In this document: positions 13,260 to 23,256 of the stretch, piece after piece | Layout of the letters: each line of letters begins with the position of its first letter | Numbering within the stretch: position 1 is the first letter of the stretch | DNA from: Bolinopsis microptera | Taxonomy: Eukaryota; Ctenophora; Tentaculata; Lobata; Bolinopsidae | Length of the DNA stretch: 64,000 nt | Assembly: GCF_026151205.1 (NCBI RefSeq) | Contig: NC_087074.1 | Location: forward strand, 1,674,001 to 1,738,000 | Direction of reading: 5' to 3' | Position numbers and translations under genes: made by a program | Notes under the pieces: model-generated | Databases searched by the model: none | The model's input: the letters and a program-made list of their open reading frames with translations, nothing else | What the model was told of the DNA's origin: nothing

Positions 13260-14915
13260 TTACACAGTGTACACGACAGGTCTTATCTTTGCGGTTGAAC
13301 CATAAAAGCGTGACCACGTCGAGAGATCACCCCTACTCTCATACCGGGTTGTTTCCCCATATTTCCAGAAACAAAGTGATCCCCAATACCAATATTTGTC
13401 AGTTATATCTCGACAAGGTCTACCATACCACGTTATCGGCCGGGTGTAGTAGGTTGTGCCGTCTAAGGTAATATCAAGAGTAAAGTGAATATTATCAGCT
13501 AGCATGTGGGATTCTCTGTGAAAATGTATATCATCAGGGTAGAGGTTAGGATCTACGACAAGTTGTATGTTAAAGGAATCATCGTTTTTCCCGGTTGCAG
13601 CTGTTACTCGCAGTATAAACCCACAATCCCCTTCCTTGCTGCAGTTTGTTATAGAGGCCTGTTTGAATGTAAACTTTATGTCGTGATCTCGTGCAAATAG
13701 TTCTTCTGGAGAGTATTCAGATTTCGATGTCATGCGATTGAAACAGTTTCCAGTTACCATGCTGGCTTTATTTTGTATTTTATCAACCAGGCCACCGTGG
13801 TATACTCCATTTTTTTGCCTCATGTATACGAGTTCTAGAGGTTTCCATCCTCTGCACTGCATTGTATGAGCGAATGTTTCAATAAATTCGTCGCTTATGG
13901 ATACGAAAGGTGTATTTACATTAATTCTTTTATCACAAAGCCAAATATGAACAGCATCAAAGAAAATATAACTGTTTCTCACCATTGGAGATTCTATCAA
14001 AAAGGTTGTAAGTTCGTCAATACTGTTTATGTTATTTAGCTGTTGAAAATCAAGAAACAAGTTTGGCAAAGCTGCGTATGACATGGAATCTTTTATTTCC
14101 TTCTGGGCTTTATTATATTGTTGCAGAGCCCTCGCGACGAGCCCGAAGTCCTCAGTTGTCGGGGTTTCCAGTTCTGCCAGCTTCTCGAACAGTCGTTGAT
14201 AGACAGCCTCGTAAGTAGAAGAACAATCTTCATAGGTCAACCTCTGGAGTATGTATCTGCTGGTCTGATCAAGAGTATTTTCAGTCCTTTCCAAGTTGTT
14301 GTTAAGAGCCTCCACAAGAACATGCTCCTGATTAGCAGTAAGTTCCATTATCACATCAATATTCTTTGTAGAACAGAATGAGAAATCGCTGAGGTATTTG
14401 GTTACAAAAAGCAGTGTGCAAGGTGCAGAAGATGTGAATTTCTTGATTACGACATCTATGAAAGTTCTCTTTTTCAATTTGTTCAGAGTATACATGGCCT
14501 CATCAAATAAAAATAACTGCTCGTCAAAATTATCCTCTCTTACGGACTCCGTCAATTCCTGAAAGTATTCAAAACACTTTTCTATCAACCAGTTTACCTC
14601 AAAAACGTGGACTATTTTGTTGAGATCTCTGAAGTTGAATTTGGAGATATCTTTCAAAGTACCAGAATATGAGGCTTCTAGGAAACATTGTACTGCGCCT
14701 TTAGAGAATTCTTTAACTTCTATTTCAGTTTGATAAAGTTCTACTGTTATTTTCTTTATAACAGGGCTATTGAAGGACATTATTGCTGAGTTTGCAAGAA
14801 GTGCTTCATCTTTCAAAAGAAACTTCAGGTTGCCATGGGTGGGGGAGCCGAGATATTCCAACCCAAAGTTCATTGGTACTTGAATACAAGGAACTAGCGA
14901 AGCCATTCTGTTCAT
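13260..14915 (-). CDS. BTB-domain protein, intact copy (551 aa)
   Basis: This single-exon ORF starts at the Met at 14915 and ends at 13260. Residues about 25-110 read as a BTB/POZ-like fold (FLLKDEALLANSAIMSFNSP, VKEFSKGAVQCFLEASYSG). A BACK-like helical region follows (about 115-260), with the remainder extending to about 330. Residues about 400-551 are a beta-rich C-terminal domain with many Trp/Tyr residues (ITWYGRPCRDITDKYWYWG). BTB-BACK proteins commonly act as Cul3 ubiquitin-ligase adaptors or as homo-oligomers with a separate ligand-binding domain; neither role is shown here. No kelch or MATH repeats are evident. A tandem broken copy lies at 16127-17370 on the same strand. The LINE tail ends just beyond the stop and may supply the 3' end signals. 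Confidence 0.8.
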   Translation of the reverse strand: MNRMASLVPCIQVPMNFGLEYLGSPTHGNLKFLLKDEALLANSAIMSFNSPVIKKITVELYQTEIEVKEFSKGAVQCFLEASYSGTLKDISKFNFRDLNKIVHVFEVNWLIEKCFEYFQELTESVREDNFDEQLFLFDEAMYTLNKLKKRTFIDVVIKKFTSSAPCTLLFVTKYLSDFSFCSTKNIDVIMELTANQEHVLVEALNNNLERTENTLDQTSRYILQRLTYEDCSSTYEAVYQRLFEKLAELETPTTEDFGLVARALQQYNKAQKEIKDSMSYAALPNLFLDFQQLNNINSIDELTTFLIESPMVRNSYIFFDAVHIWLCDKRINVNTPFVSISDEFIETFAHTMQCRGWKPLELVYMRQKNGVYHGGLVDKIQNKASMVTGNCFNRMTSKSEYSPEELFARDHDIKFTFKQASITNCSKEGDCGFILRVTAATGKNDDSFNIQLVVDPNLYPDDIHFHRESHMLADNIHFTLDITLDGTTYYTRPITWYGRPCRDITDKYWYWGSLCFWKYGETTRYESRGDLSTWSRFYGSTAKIRPVVYTV

Positions 14916-16126
14916 TCGTTTTTACTGGAAAGTATTCAAATTTCAGATAACACTATTTACTCGATTCAGTCTCAGAGCAACAAACAGTCTTAAATCAAAA
15001 TATGCCCAGTTTCAAAACCTTACAATAAAATAGCTGACTTGTGGTTAGAAAAACGTTATCTGCATCACATCTTAAGTGCAGGCGATTATTAAAATCCTCA
15101 CAAAATCTTATACGGGTGAAAAATGGTGCGAAAACAACATAAAACAAGGAAACCATCACTAGATTTCAAACATAATATTTCGGTACACTATCATCACGCA
15201 AATCAAATCAGTGCTGTGGGCTCTTTATCAGGTTTATGAGGTTAGGTCACCATATTACGTTTCAAATAACAAGTCGCACAAGCGCCATGATTCAATTTAC
15301 AACCATATCACACTGAAAATAGCCTCCAACTTCAATTTTACCTTCACTCGTCTTCATTTCAATGTTACAATTAATTAAGATCCCTTAAATTAAACCTTAA
15401 AACCAGCACCCAGCCAATCACATTTTCGTTGTGTTAAATTTCATGACAGGTGTTCAACACTGGTACAACAATGCGAAACATTTTTAAAATATTTATCTCA
15501 CATAACAGCTTGACTGTAATATCAAATATCAAATTCCGGGACACCTCCCAGGTCCTATTTATAGTGATTTAGATAATATATTAAGAGCGTGTTTTTAACT
15601 CAGATAACTGGGTATATTGCTTAAAACACTGCTTACCGTGGTAGTTACTGGGTGGGTCCCTTATATTGGCTTATATTTTATTGGCTTATATTGGTGTTGG
15701 TTTATAATATTAGCGTTAGTATTTAGTCCTTCTCCAATACATACTTACATAGGGCTGTACTTCTTGCTGTATTCAGCTTTCTCTAATTTTCACAAAGGTT
15801 ACGAAATTTGTTTTAAAACAAACCTTTTTATCTTACATTAACAAAATATTACAGTCTGATAAGATACAAATTTTAGACTTAATATGTCTCATAATACATG
15901 ATAAATTAATTTTGTAATATAGAAAATCAAACTTTTAAAGAAAACTTTGCGATCAAACTAACGGTTTTTAACGTAAACATTTAAAATTACATTTAAACAT
16001 GAAAATAAAGAAATTACTATCCTAATGTATGATGTATTTGAAAACAGAACATTCCACTGTTCTTATCATTACCATCTATAAGAGTTACAGAGCACTTTCT
16101 AGCTAGAATCTTCTCATTACCCGAGC
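14916..16126. other. Upstream flank of the BTB gene, duplicated
   Basis: About 14916-15895 matches 17371-18410 base for base with modest divergence, so the 5' flank was duplicated together with the gene and likely holds its promoter. About 15895-16126 is unique AT-rich spacer. Short open frames here (for example 15617-15841) sit in the non-coding part of the duplicate and are not supported. Confidence 0.6.
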
Positions 16127-17370
16127 TTATACAATGTACACGACAGGTCTTATCTTTGCGGCTGAAATGTAATTGCGTACCCACTTCGAGACATCTCCCC
16201 TACTCCTAAACCTGGTTGTTTCCCCTAGTTTCCAGAACCAATGTGTTCCCCAATACCAGTATTTGTCAGTTATATCTAGACAAGGTCTTCCTTGCCACGT
16301 TAACGGTGGGATAAGATAGCTTCTGCCGACTAAGCTTAAGGTAATGTCAAGAGTAAAGTGAATATTATCAGCTAACATGCGGGATTCTCTGTGGAAATGT
16401 ATATCAATTATCATCAGGGTAGAGTTTGGGATCTGTGACTAGTTGTATGTTAAAGGAATCATCGTTTTCCCCTGTTGCAGCTGTTACTCGCAGTATAAAC
16501 CCACAATCCCCTTCCTTCCTCTTTTATTTCCTTCTGGGCTTTATTGTATTGTTGCATAGCCCCCACGACAAGCCTGAAGTCTTCAGTTGTCGGGGTTTCC
16601 AGTTCTGCCAGCTTCTCGAGCAGTCGTTGATAGACAGTCTCGTAAGTAGAAGAACAAACTTTATAGGTCAACCTCTGGAGTATGTATCTGCTGGTCTGAT
16701 CAAGAGTACATTTAATCCTTTCCAAGTTGTTGATAAGAGCTTCCACAAGAACATGCTCCTGATTAGCAGTAAGTTCCATTATCACATCAATATTCTTTGT
16801 AGAACAGGATGAGAAATCGTCGAGGTATTTGGTTACAATATACTGTGTGCAGGTTGCAGAAGATGTAAATTTCTTGATTACCACATCTATGAGAGTTCTC
16901 TTTTTCAATTTGTCCAGAGTATACATGGCTTCATCAAATAAGAATAACTGCTCGTCAAAATTATCCCCTCTTACGGACTCCGTCAATTCCTGAAAGTACT
17001 CGAAGCACTTTTCTATCAACCAGTTTACCTCAAAAATATGGACTATTTTGTTGAGATCTCTGAAGTTGAGTTTTGAGATATCTTTCAAAGTACCAGAATA
17101 TGAGGCTTCTAGGAAACACTGTACTGCGCTTTTAGAGAATTCTTTAACTTCAATTTCTGTTTGGAAAAGTTCTACTGTTATTTTCTTTATAACAGGACTG
17201 TTGAAGGATATTATTGCTGAGTTTGCGAGAAGTACTTCATCTTTCAAAAGAAACTTCAGGTTGCCATGGGAAGGGGAGCCGAGATATTCCAGCCCAAAGT
17301 TCATTGGTACTTGAATACAAGGAACTAGCGAAGCCATCCTGTTCATGCGTTTATACTGGAAAGTATTCAA
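16127..17370 (-). pseudogene. BTB-domain protein, degenerate tandem copy
   Basis: The N-terminal part (17370-16510) matches the intact neighbour to residue ~280 with about nine residues in ten identical. About 450 bp of the middle is then missing: the AQKEIK segment is joined directly to the segment matching EGDCGFILRV, and the junction shifts the frame. A second shift comes from 7 extra bases (aattgat) near 16405. The C-terminal 95 codons (16414-16127) are open in a third frame. The copy therefore cannot encode the full protein, although a 303-aa BTB-BACK-only product would still be possible. Confidence 0.8.
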
Positions 17371-18587
17371 ATTTCAGATAACGATATTTATTCTATTCTA
17401 AGCAACAAACAGTCTTAAATCAGAATATGCCCAGTTTCAAAACCTTACAATAAAATGGCTTTTTTTTTAAATTTTTAAAAATTTTTTTAAAGAGAGGCTG
17501 GACCTAGATGGCCCATGAAAGGATAGTATTGAGATGCTCTGCCTACCTCTGGGGAATAATGGAACTTTATATGCATCACATCTTAATTGCAGGTGATTTT
17601 TGTCCTTCGGATGATCAAGGTACAATGTACACGAAAGATCACAAAATCCTATACGGGTCACAAAATGGTGCAAAAACAACAGAAAACAAGGAAACCACCA
17701 CTAGATGTCAATCATAATATATTTCGGTACACTATCATCACGCAAATCAAATCAGTGCTGTGGGCTCTTTATCAGGTTTATGAGGTTAGGTCACCATTTT
17801 ACGTCTTAAATAATAAGTCGCACAAGCGCCATGAATCAATTTATAACCATATCACACTAAAATTAACCTCCAAGTTCAATTTTACTTTTACTCGTCTTTA
17901 TTTCAATGATATAATTAATTAAAATCCCTTAAATTAAACCTTAAAACCAGCTGGCAACCAATCACATTTTCGTTGTGTTAAATTTCATGACAGGTGTTCA
18001 ACACTGGTACAACAATGCGAAACATTTAAAAAATATTTATCTCACATAACAGCTTGGCTGTAATATCAAATATCAAATTCCACCTCCCAGGTCCTATTTA
18101 TAGTGATTTAGATAAGATCTTAAGAGCGTGTTTTTAACTCAGATTACTGGGTATATTGCTTAAAACACTGCTTACCGTGGTAGTTACTGGGTGGGTCCCT
18201 TATATTGGCTTATATTTTATTGGCTTATATTGGCGTTAGTATTTAGTCTTTCTCCAATACATACTAACATAGAGCTGCACTTCTTGCTGTATTCAGCTTT
18301 CTCTAATTATCTTCATCACAAAGGTTACGAAAACAAAAGTTGTTATCTTACATTAATAACAAAATATTACAGTCTAATGAGATACACATTTTAGACTTAA
18401 TATGTCTCAATTGCTATCTCGAAATCAAATTGCACAAGAAAACCAACTTTACATTGACTGTATTTATAAAATGTATATTTCAAGTTACTTATACACTTAC
18501 AGCAACTGTTATATTCTATACAACAGTTTGCAAGTACTCTATATTGTGTTAGTGGGTATCATAATTTAAAACATTTTATGTCAGGAA
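17371..18587. other. Duplicated BTB 5' flank and spacer to the next gene
   Basis: 17371-18410 repeats 14916-15895 apart from the insertion at about 17460-17570. 18440-18587 is the 5' flank of the transglutaminase-discoidin copy 1 and is itself repeated before copy 2 (about 22615-22685 plus 23166-23256). The two flanks diverge in orientation here: minus-strand BTB genes to the left, plus-strand genes to the right. Confidence 0.6.
17460..17570 (-). repeat. SINE-like insertion in the BTB copy-2 flank
   Basis: This T-rich-headed segment (A-tail on the minus strand) is absent from the corresponding place in the flank of BTB copy 1 (about 15035-15060). Its reverse complement matches 11330-11432. 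The insertion removed or replaced about 25 bases of target sequence, so no clean target duplication is visible. Confidence 0.55.
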
Positions 18588-19440
18588 ATGGAGGAGCTTG
18601 AAAAGAAGATAACTGACTCTGTTGAAAAACACAAGCAAGATCTGGAACAATACTGTTTATCTAACGCTGGTTCTGTGGATATCTTACAATGGAAACTGTT
18701 CTCTAAACTATCTGACAGCACCACGCCCCTTTCACAGCTACTGAAATGTAAAGAGACTCAGAACATAATCAGAGACAGAGCCCTGTTAGAAGCGTTCATG
18801 ACAAGTGGAGACGTAGAGAATGGAGACTGGATGAGAGCTCTTGATTTGTTAAAATCCATCCTCCGGTTAGATCCTCACGCTACCAAACACCCAGTTAAAC
18901 TGAAGTTAGCTGTGGCTGTAGCACTTACCTTTGCAATGCCTGTTATATCGTATGCATTGAGGAAGGAAGGTAAGGAAATTGATCCAATTAGGCGGTATCT
19001 AAGCTTTGTAAGGTGGTGGGACATGAAGCATCTTTTTGAAATGTTAGACAAGATGACATGCTGGCATCTTCGATATGTGGTGGGATCCTTTGCAGAGGAT
19101 GACGAGTTAGAGTGGGCCAGGATAAACATACCTCTCGAGTTTCAATCTTCAGAAAAGATAGGAGAGGCCACACACACCATGATAAAATATAGGGCGACCA
19201 ATGATGAAGGTGTTTCAATCCACGATGGTTCCGCTTTTTATAACCACCGTCCTGAAACCCTGATGCTTCTCCACCAAGAAGGGGGAGTTTGTGGGGTGGT
19301 CTCCAAATTTGGGGCTGCAGCCTGTCAAGCTTTTGGGGTGCCAGCAATGCCAATAGGGCAGCCTGGACACTGTGCCTTTACTTGGTACACAGCTGAAGGG
19401 TGGGTCCTAGGTAATGACATCAGCGGATGGGATGAGTCAA

Positions 19441-20505
19441 CAGAGGCACATATTAGGTGCGGTAAAAAAATCGAAATTATGCGGTACCGCACCCGACTAT
19501 AAAGGTTAAATGTGCGGTTAGGTGCGGTAAATTTTTACCAATTATGCGGCAAATGTGCGGCGATTTTTTCGAAATTTGTGCGGGAATTGTGCGGTTTTCT
19601 TTTGCATTTTCTCAAGGACTTTGGAAATTCTAAACGTATAACCGCCGCTCTTATCAAAAATAGGTCTGTTTATGTGTTACTGAGGGTGTAGTTTTTTACT
19701 AAGACCATGATTGAACCTAATATTGAGATTCAGTTATCTGAGAACAGTGACTTGATCTGGTAGAGATCAGGAGACAGTTATTTGAAGACGCCTCTTGATA
19801 GAGTTGATCAGATCCCATGCAGGTATCTTCTGTTTCTTGTGTGGTGAGCTTGATGATGGGTCACTGTCTGTAGCTGTTCGTTTCTTTAGGAAACGGTCCA
19901 TGACGTTGTGATGTGATATAGAGTAATCAGATGATGTGGTGAAGTTACGAATGATAACTGATACACTATAATCGAAGTACGGTAACGACGAGGGTTCCAT
20001 AACGGCCTGGATCACGGTCCCGAAAGGGCCTGGGTCACGGTCCCGAAAGGGCCTGGGTAACGGTCCCGAAAGGGCCTGGGTCACGGTCCCGAAAAGGCCT
20101 GGGTCACGTGGTAACCAGGTCACGTGGCCTAGGCATGAGTTCCAAAAGGGTCTGGGTCACGGTCCCGAAAGGGCCTGGGTCAGGGTCCCGAAAAGGCCTG
20201 GGTCAGGGTCCCGAAAGGGCCTGGGTCAGGGTCCCGAAAGGGCCTGAGTCAGGGTCCCGAAAGGGCCTGAGTCACGGTCATAAAATAGCCCGACTTTTAA
20301 AATATTTTGGTTTTTACACTCGAAAATCTTAACGCGAAAATTTCAAAATTATCCGAAATTACGCGGAAAATTCTAGATTATGCAGAAATATGCAGAAAAT
20401 TACAAAATGTGCGGAAATGTGCGGAAAACAATAAATTATGCGGAAATGTGCGGAAAACGGTAAATTGTGCGATCCCGCACCCATCGCACCTAATATGTGC
20501 CTCTG
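19441..20505. mobile_element. Non-autonomous hAT-type MITE (1065 bp)
   Basis: The termini are perfect inverted repeats of 21 bp beginning cagaggcacatattaggtgc. They are flanked by an exact 8-bp target duplication, tgagtcaa, at 19433-19440 and 20506-20513. An 8-bp duplication and a CAG-start terminus are hallmarks of the hAT superfamily. Both subterminal regions are dense in tgcgg/gtgcgg motifs, as expected for transposase-binding sites. There is no transposase ORF, so mobility would need a partner elsewhere. The open frames inside (for example 19767-20332) are products of the internal tandem repeat. Confidence 0.93.
19990..20285. repeat. Internal tandem repeat of the MITE (~23 bp)
   Basis: About a dozen copies of a ~23-bp unit containing cccgaaagggcctgggtcac are interrupted near 20105-20135 by a short variant stretch. 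The repeat lies in the middle of the hAT-type element. Its GC content contrasts with the AT-rich subterminal parts. Confidence 0.8.
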
Positions 20506-22291
20506 TGAGTCAAGGTATCATGATGGGATCCAGGCATATTGGAGTAGGTCTGCACCTTTTATAGGACTCATGGACGATGCTCAAACGAGTGGGAAATACG
20601 TGTTGTCAGAAAAGTTGCGTCTAGCTGTTAACTTTCTGGATCCTGCGGAGCGATTTAAACTTCTATTCTCACGTGTTCTCCCCATATGCCCTGAGAATTA
20701 TAGCACTTGGCGAGATGTTCTTTACTTGGCAAAGGATATTGGATTGGTCGGTAACTCTCACTCTTTCAAAAATGTTGCAGAGTGTAAACCGGTCACAGTT
20801 AGCTCAACTGGAAATAGGGCTCAAAATATAACTGAAAACTCGGAGAGTGAATGGTGGACAGGGGACCAAACAGCCTGGATAGAAATCGATCTAAAGACAG
20901 CTTGCATAATTGACCATGTAAAAATACAATGGTGGGGTTATTCTAAGGCAAATCATTTCAGAATCTTTGCCATCATGGAAAATGGGGAAAAGGTGTTAGT
21001 TAAAACAGAAGAAGATCAAACACTTGATGACGATGAGAAGAACAACAGCTGTAATCAGTGGATCAATATATCTGGTTGGTTGCTGGAGACTTGCAAAATA
21101 AGATTGGAACTTTCTGACGGTAACAAAGACCCTTGGAACAAAGGAATGTTGTTTGGTTTACGGCAAATGCAAGTTTTTGCAATCAAAACCTCCGACGAAG
21201 AAAAAGTCTCTCCCATTTCAGTAAGTTTACTCAATGTAGATAAGGCTCTCGAGGAGGAAGTGGAAATCCAAGTCAAGGAATCCACAGGAGTAAGAGTTAT
21301 ATCTGAGGGTAAACCTGTCCGTGTTAGCTCTACTCAGGATAGGGGTAAAAATATAACCGAGCTTTCCGGCAGTGAATGGTGGACAGAAGACGAAACAGCC
21401 TGGATAGAAATTGATCTAAAGACAGTTTGCATAGTTGACCATGTAAAAATACAGTGGTGGGGTTATTCTGAGGCAAATCATTTCAAAATCTTTGCCATCA
21501 TGGAAAATGGGGAAAAGGTGTTAGTTAAAACAGAAGAAGATCAAACACTTGATGACGATGAGAAGAACAACAGCTGTAATCAGTGGATCAATATATCTGG
21601 TTGGTTGCTGGAGACTTGCAAAATAAGATTGGAACTTTCTGACGGTAACAAAGACCCTTGGAGCATGGGTATGTTGTTTGGTGTGCGGCAAGTTGTCATA
21701 TTTGGCATTGAAAAGGAAATTGTCCGCAACATAGCCAAACCAAGATGGCAACAACTGAAAGAGCTTTTAAAAAAGGAGGAAAAAACTTTTCAGGAAGTGA
21801 TTCCAGAATTTCTGAAAATATTCAACGGGCTTGGTTTGTTCGGTGGACGTACAGAAGAATCATTGTTTGCTGGTGTAAGCGTTGAGAATGTTGAGAATTA
21901 TCTTCAAAAGTTTATTTATAAAACTAAGGAAATGTCTGGACATTCGGAGGACACTGTATCGGAAGGAAAATGCTCAGAATCGTGGCTAGAATTAGATTTG
22001 GGTAACATTTGTTTGATTAAGAGCGTAGAAATAGACTGGGATTTAAATATATCAGCAGAAAAAGTAAGCTTAACTATCAAAACAGCTTCGGGAGACAAAA
22101 GGTTTAATAGATTAGAGTTGTTAAATCAGATTGGTAGGAGATTACGGTTAAATTTCTCTGCTGAGAAATCTGCAGTGAAGTCAGTTACGGTTATGGGAGT
22201 CGAGTTTACAAACAAGATGATTCTTGAAGGGAAGATCAGAAGACTTCTCAAAAACCATCCGTTTGTAGTTAATACACTGTTAGAAAAGTAA

Positions 22292-23256
22292 TTGAACCTT
22301 CATTGCCTCCCCTTTTTTAATAATTATACAGAAATTAAAACCGTTATCTTGATTTTAAAGCAATAATCAACATATTTGTATCTAGATGCTCTTGTAACTT
22401 TAGAAGCCATATTCTGTGCGGCTTTGTTGTAATACATGTTGCTATGGGATGTATAAGGTATAATGTATTATACAATACACGGGAGACACATAGAAAACGT
22501 ACTGTGTACATCACTTGTAGCTTATAACGTCTACATTCCCGAGATTGATTTGTTGGCTGTTTCAGTTTGTACTTCGGTATTTGTACTTGCAAAATGTTCA
22601 CTTTGAGTAACTTTTACTGTTACACTTTACATTGACTGTATTTATAAAATGTATATTTTAAGTTACTTGTACACTTACAGCAACTATAATGATTCAAAGA
22701 ATAATATCCGGTAGTAGAGACTAGGTAGGACAAGTGAAACTACTGTTTAGGAGGAAACGCGAGCTTTCAGTGTGCTACACTTCATCAGGCTAAAATTTCA
22801 AATTATTGTTAGAATAAAATTACAATCACTAAAATGTAAACATAGGATATGCAAGTATCTAAATGATATATACATATATAGTAACACGTAAAATGGTTAC
22901 ATTGTCAGACAGTTAGTAATTAGTATATATACAAGGTAACAAATAGACGTCTACACTGAAACACATACACTGAGTCGGGTGTTATTTCGCTGCAGTGCAG
23001 TGCCAATTCATTTCTACTTGCTCGTCTAAATTTGTTGTACTTAAAATCCCTTGAGCTGCTCGCACTCTTCCCTATTGTTAATCTTAGCATTAAACAAGTT
23101 AATAAAATAAGCCTCTGTGACCATTCGTTTAACAGTATTTGACATATCGTTATGAAACTCTAAATCACTTACAGCAACTGTTATCTATACAATAGTTTGC
23201 AAGTATTCTATATTGTGTTAGTGGGTATCATAATTTAAAACAGATTATGTCAGGAA
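22292..23256. other. Spacer between the two transglutaminase-discoidin copies
   Basis: Non-coding DNA. The last part repeats the 5' flank of copy 1 but is split by the insertion at 22686-23165. No other gene is seen; the minus-strand frame at 22344-22601 has no support. Confidence 0.6.
22686..23165 (-). mobile_element. Penelope-like element fragment with 14-bp target duplication
   Basis: The copy-1 flank reads straight through cacttacagcaact into the gene. In copy 2 this 14-mer occurs twice, at 22672-22685 and 23166-23179, bracketing a 480-bp insert. On the minus strand the insert first reads TVKRMVTEAYFINLFNAKIN and NREECEQLKG, like the end of a Penelope-type polymerase. It ends with a hammerhead-like core (ctgatga, a hairpin, gaaa) at about 22750-22790. 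Penelope-like elements are known to carry hammerhead motifs. The assignment rests on these two weak signals plus the target duplication. Confidence 0.55.

Larger units (their letters stand above)
18588..22291 (+). pseudogene. Transglutaminase-like/discoidin gene copy 1, split by a MITE
   Basis: The reading frame is open from the Met at 18588 to 19440 and again from 20514 to the stop at 22291, matching copy 2 (23257-25899) over its whole length. The only lesion seen is the 1065-bp hAT-type insertion at 19441-20505, placed just after the transglutaminase-like core (after WVLGNDISGWDES). The target duplication gives the exact pre-insertion boundary, and the two flanking frames are in phase once one duplicate is disregarded, so the insertion looks recent. 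As it stands, translation from 18588 stops inside the element at 19502 (304 aa, core retained). An in-frame ATG in the element at 20438 could start a 617-aa product with only the discoidin part. Whether either is expressed is unknown. Confidence 0.85.

Noticed and set aside
19767-20564. ORFs on both strands between the split gene parts
   Set aside because: They are repeats of the 23-bp unit and subterminal motifs of the MITE, with no protein-like composition.
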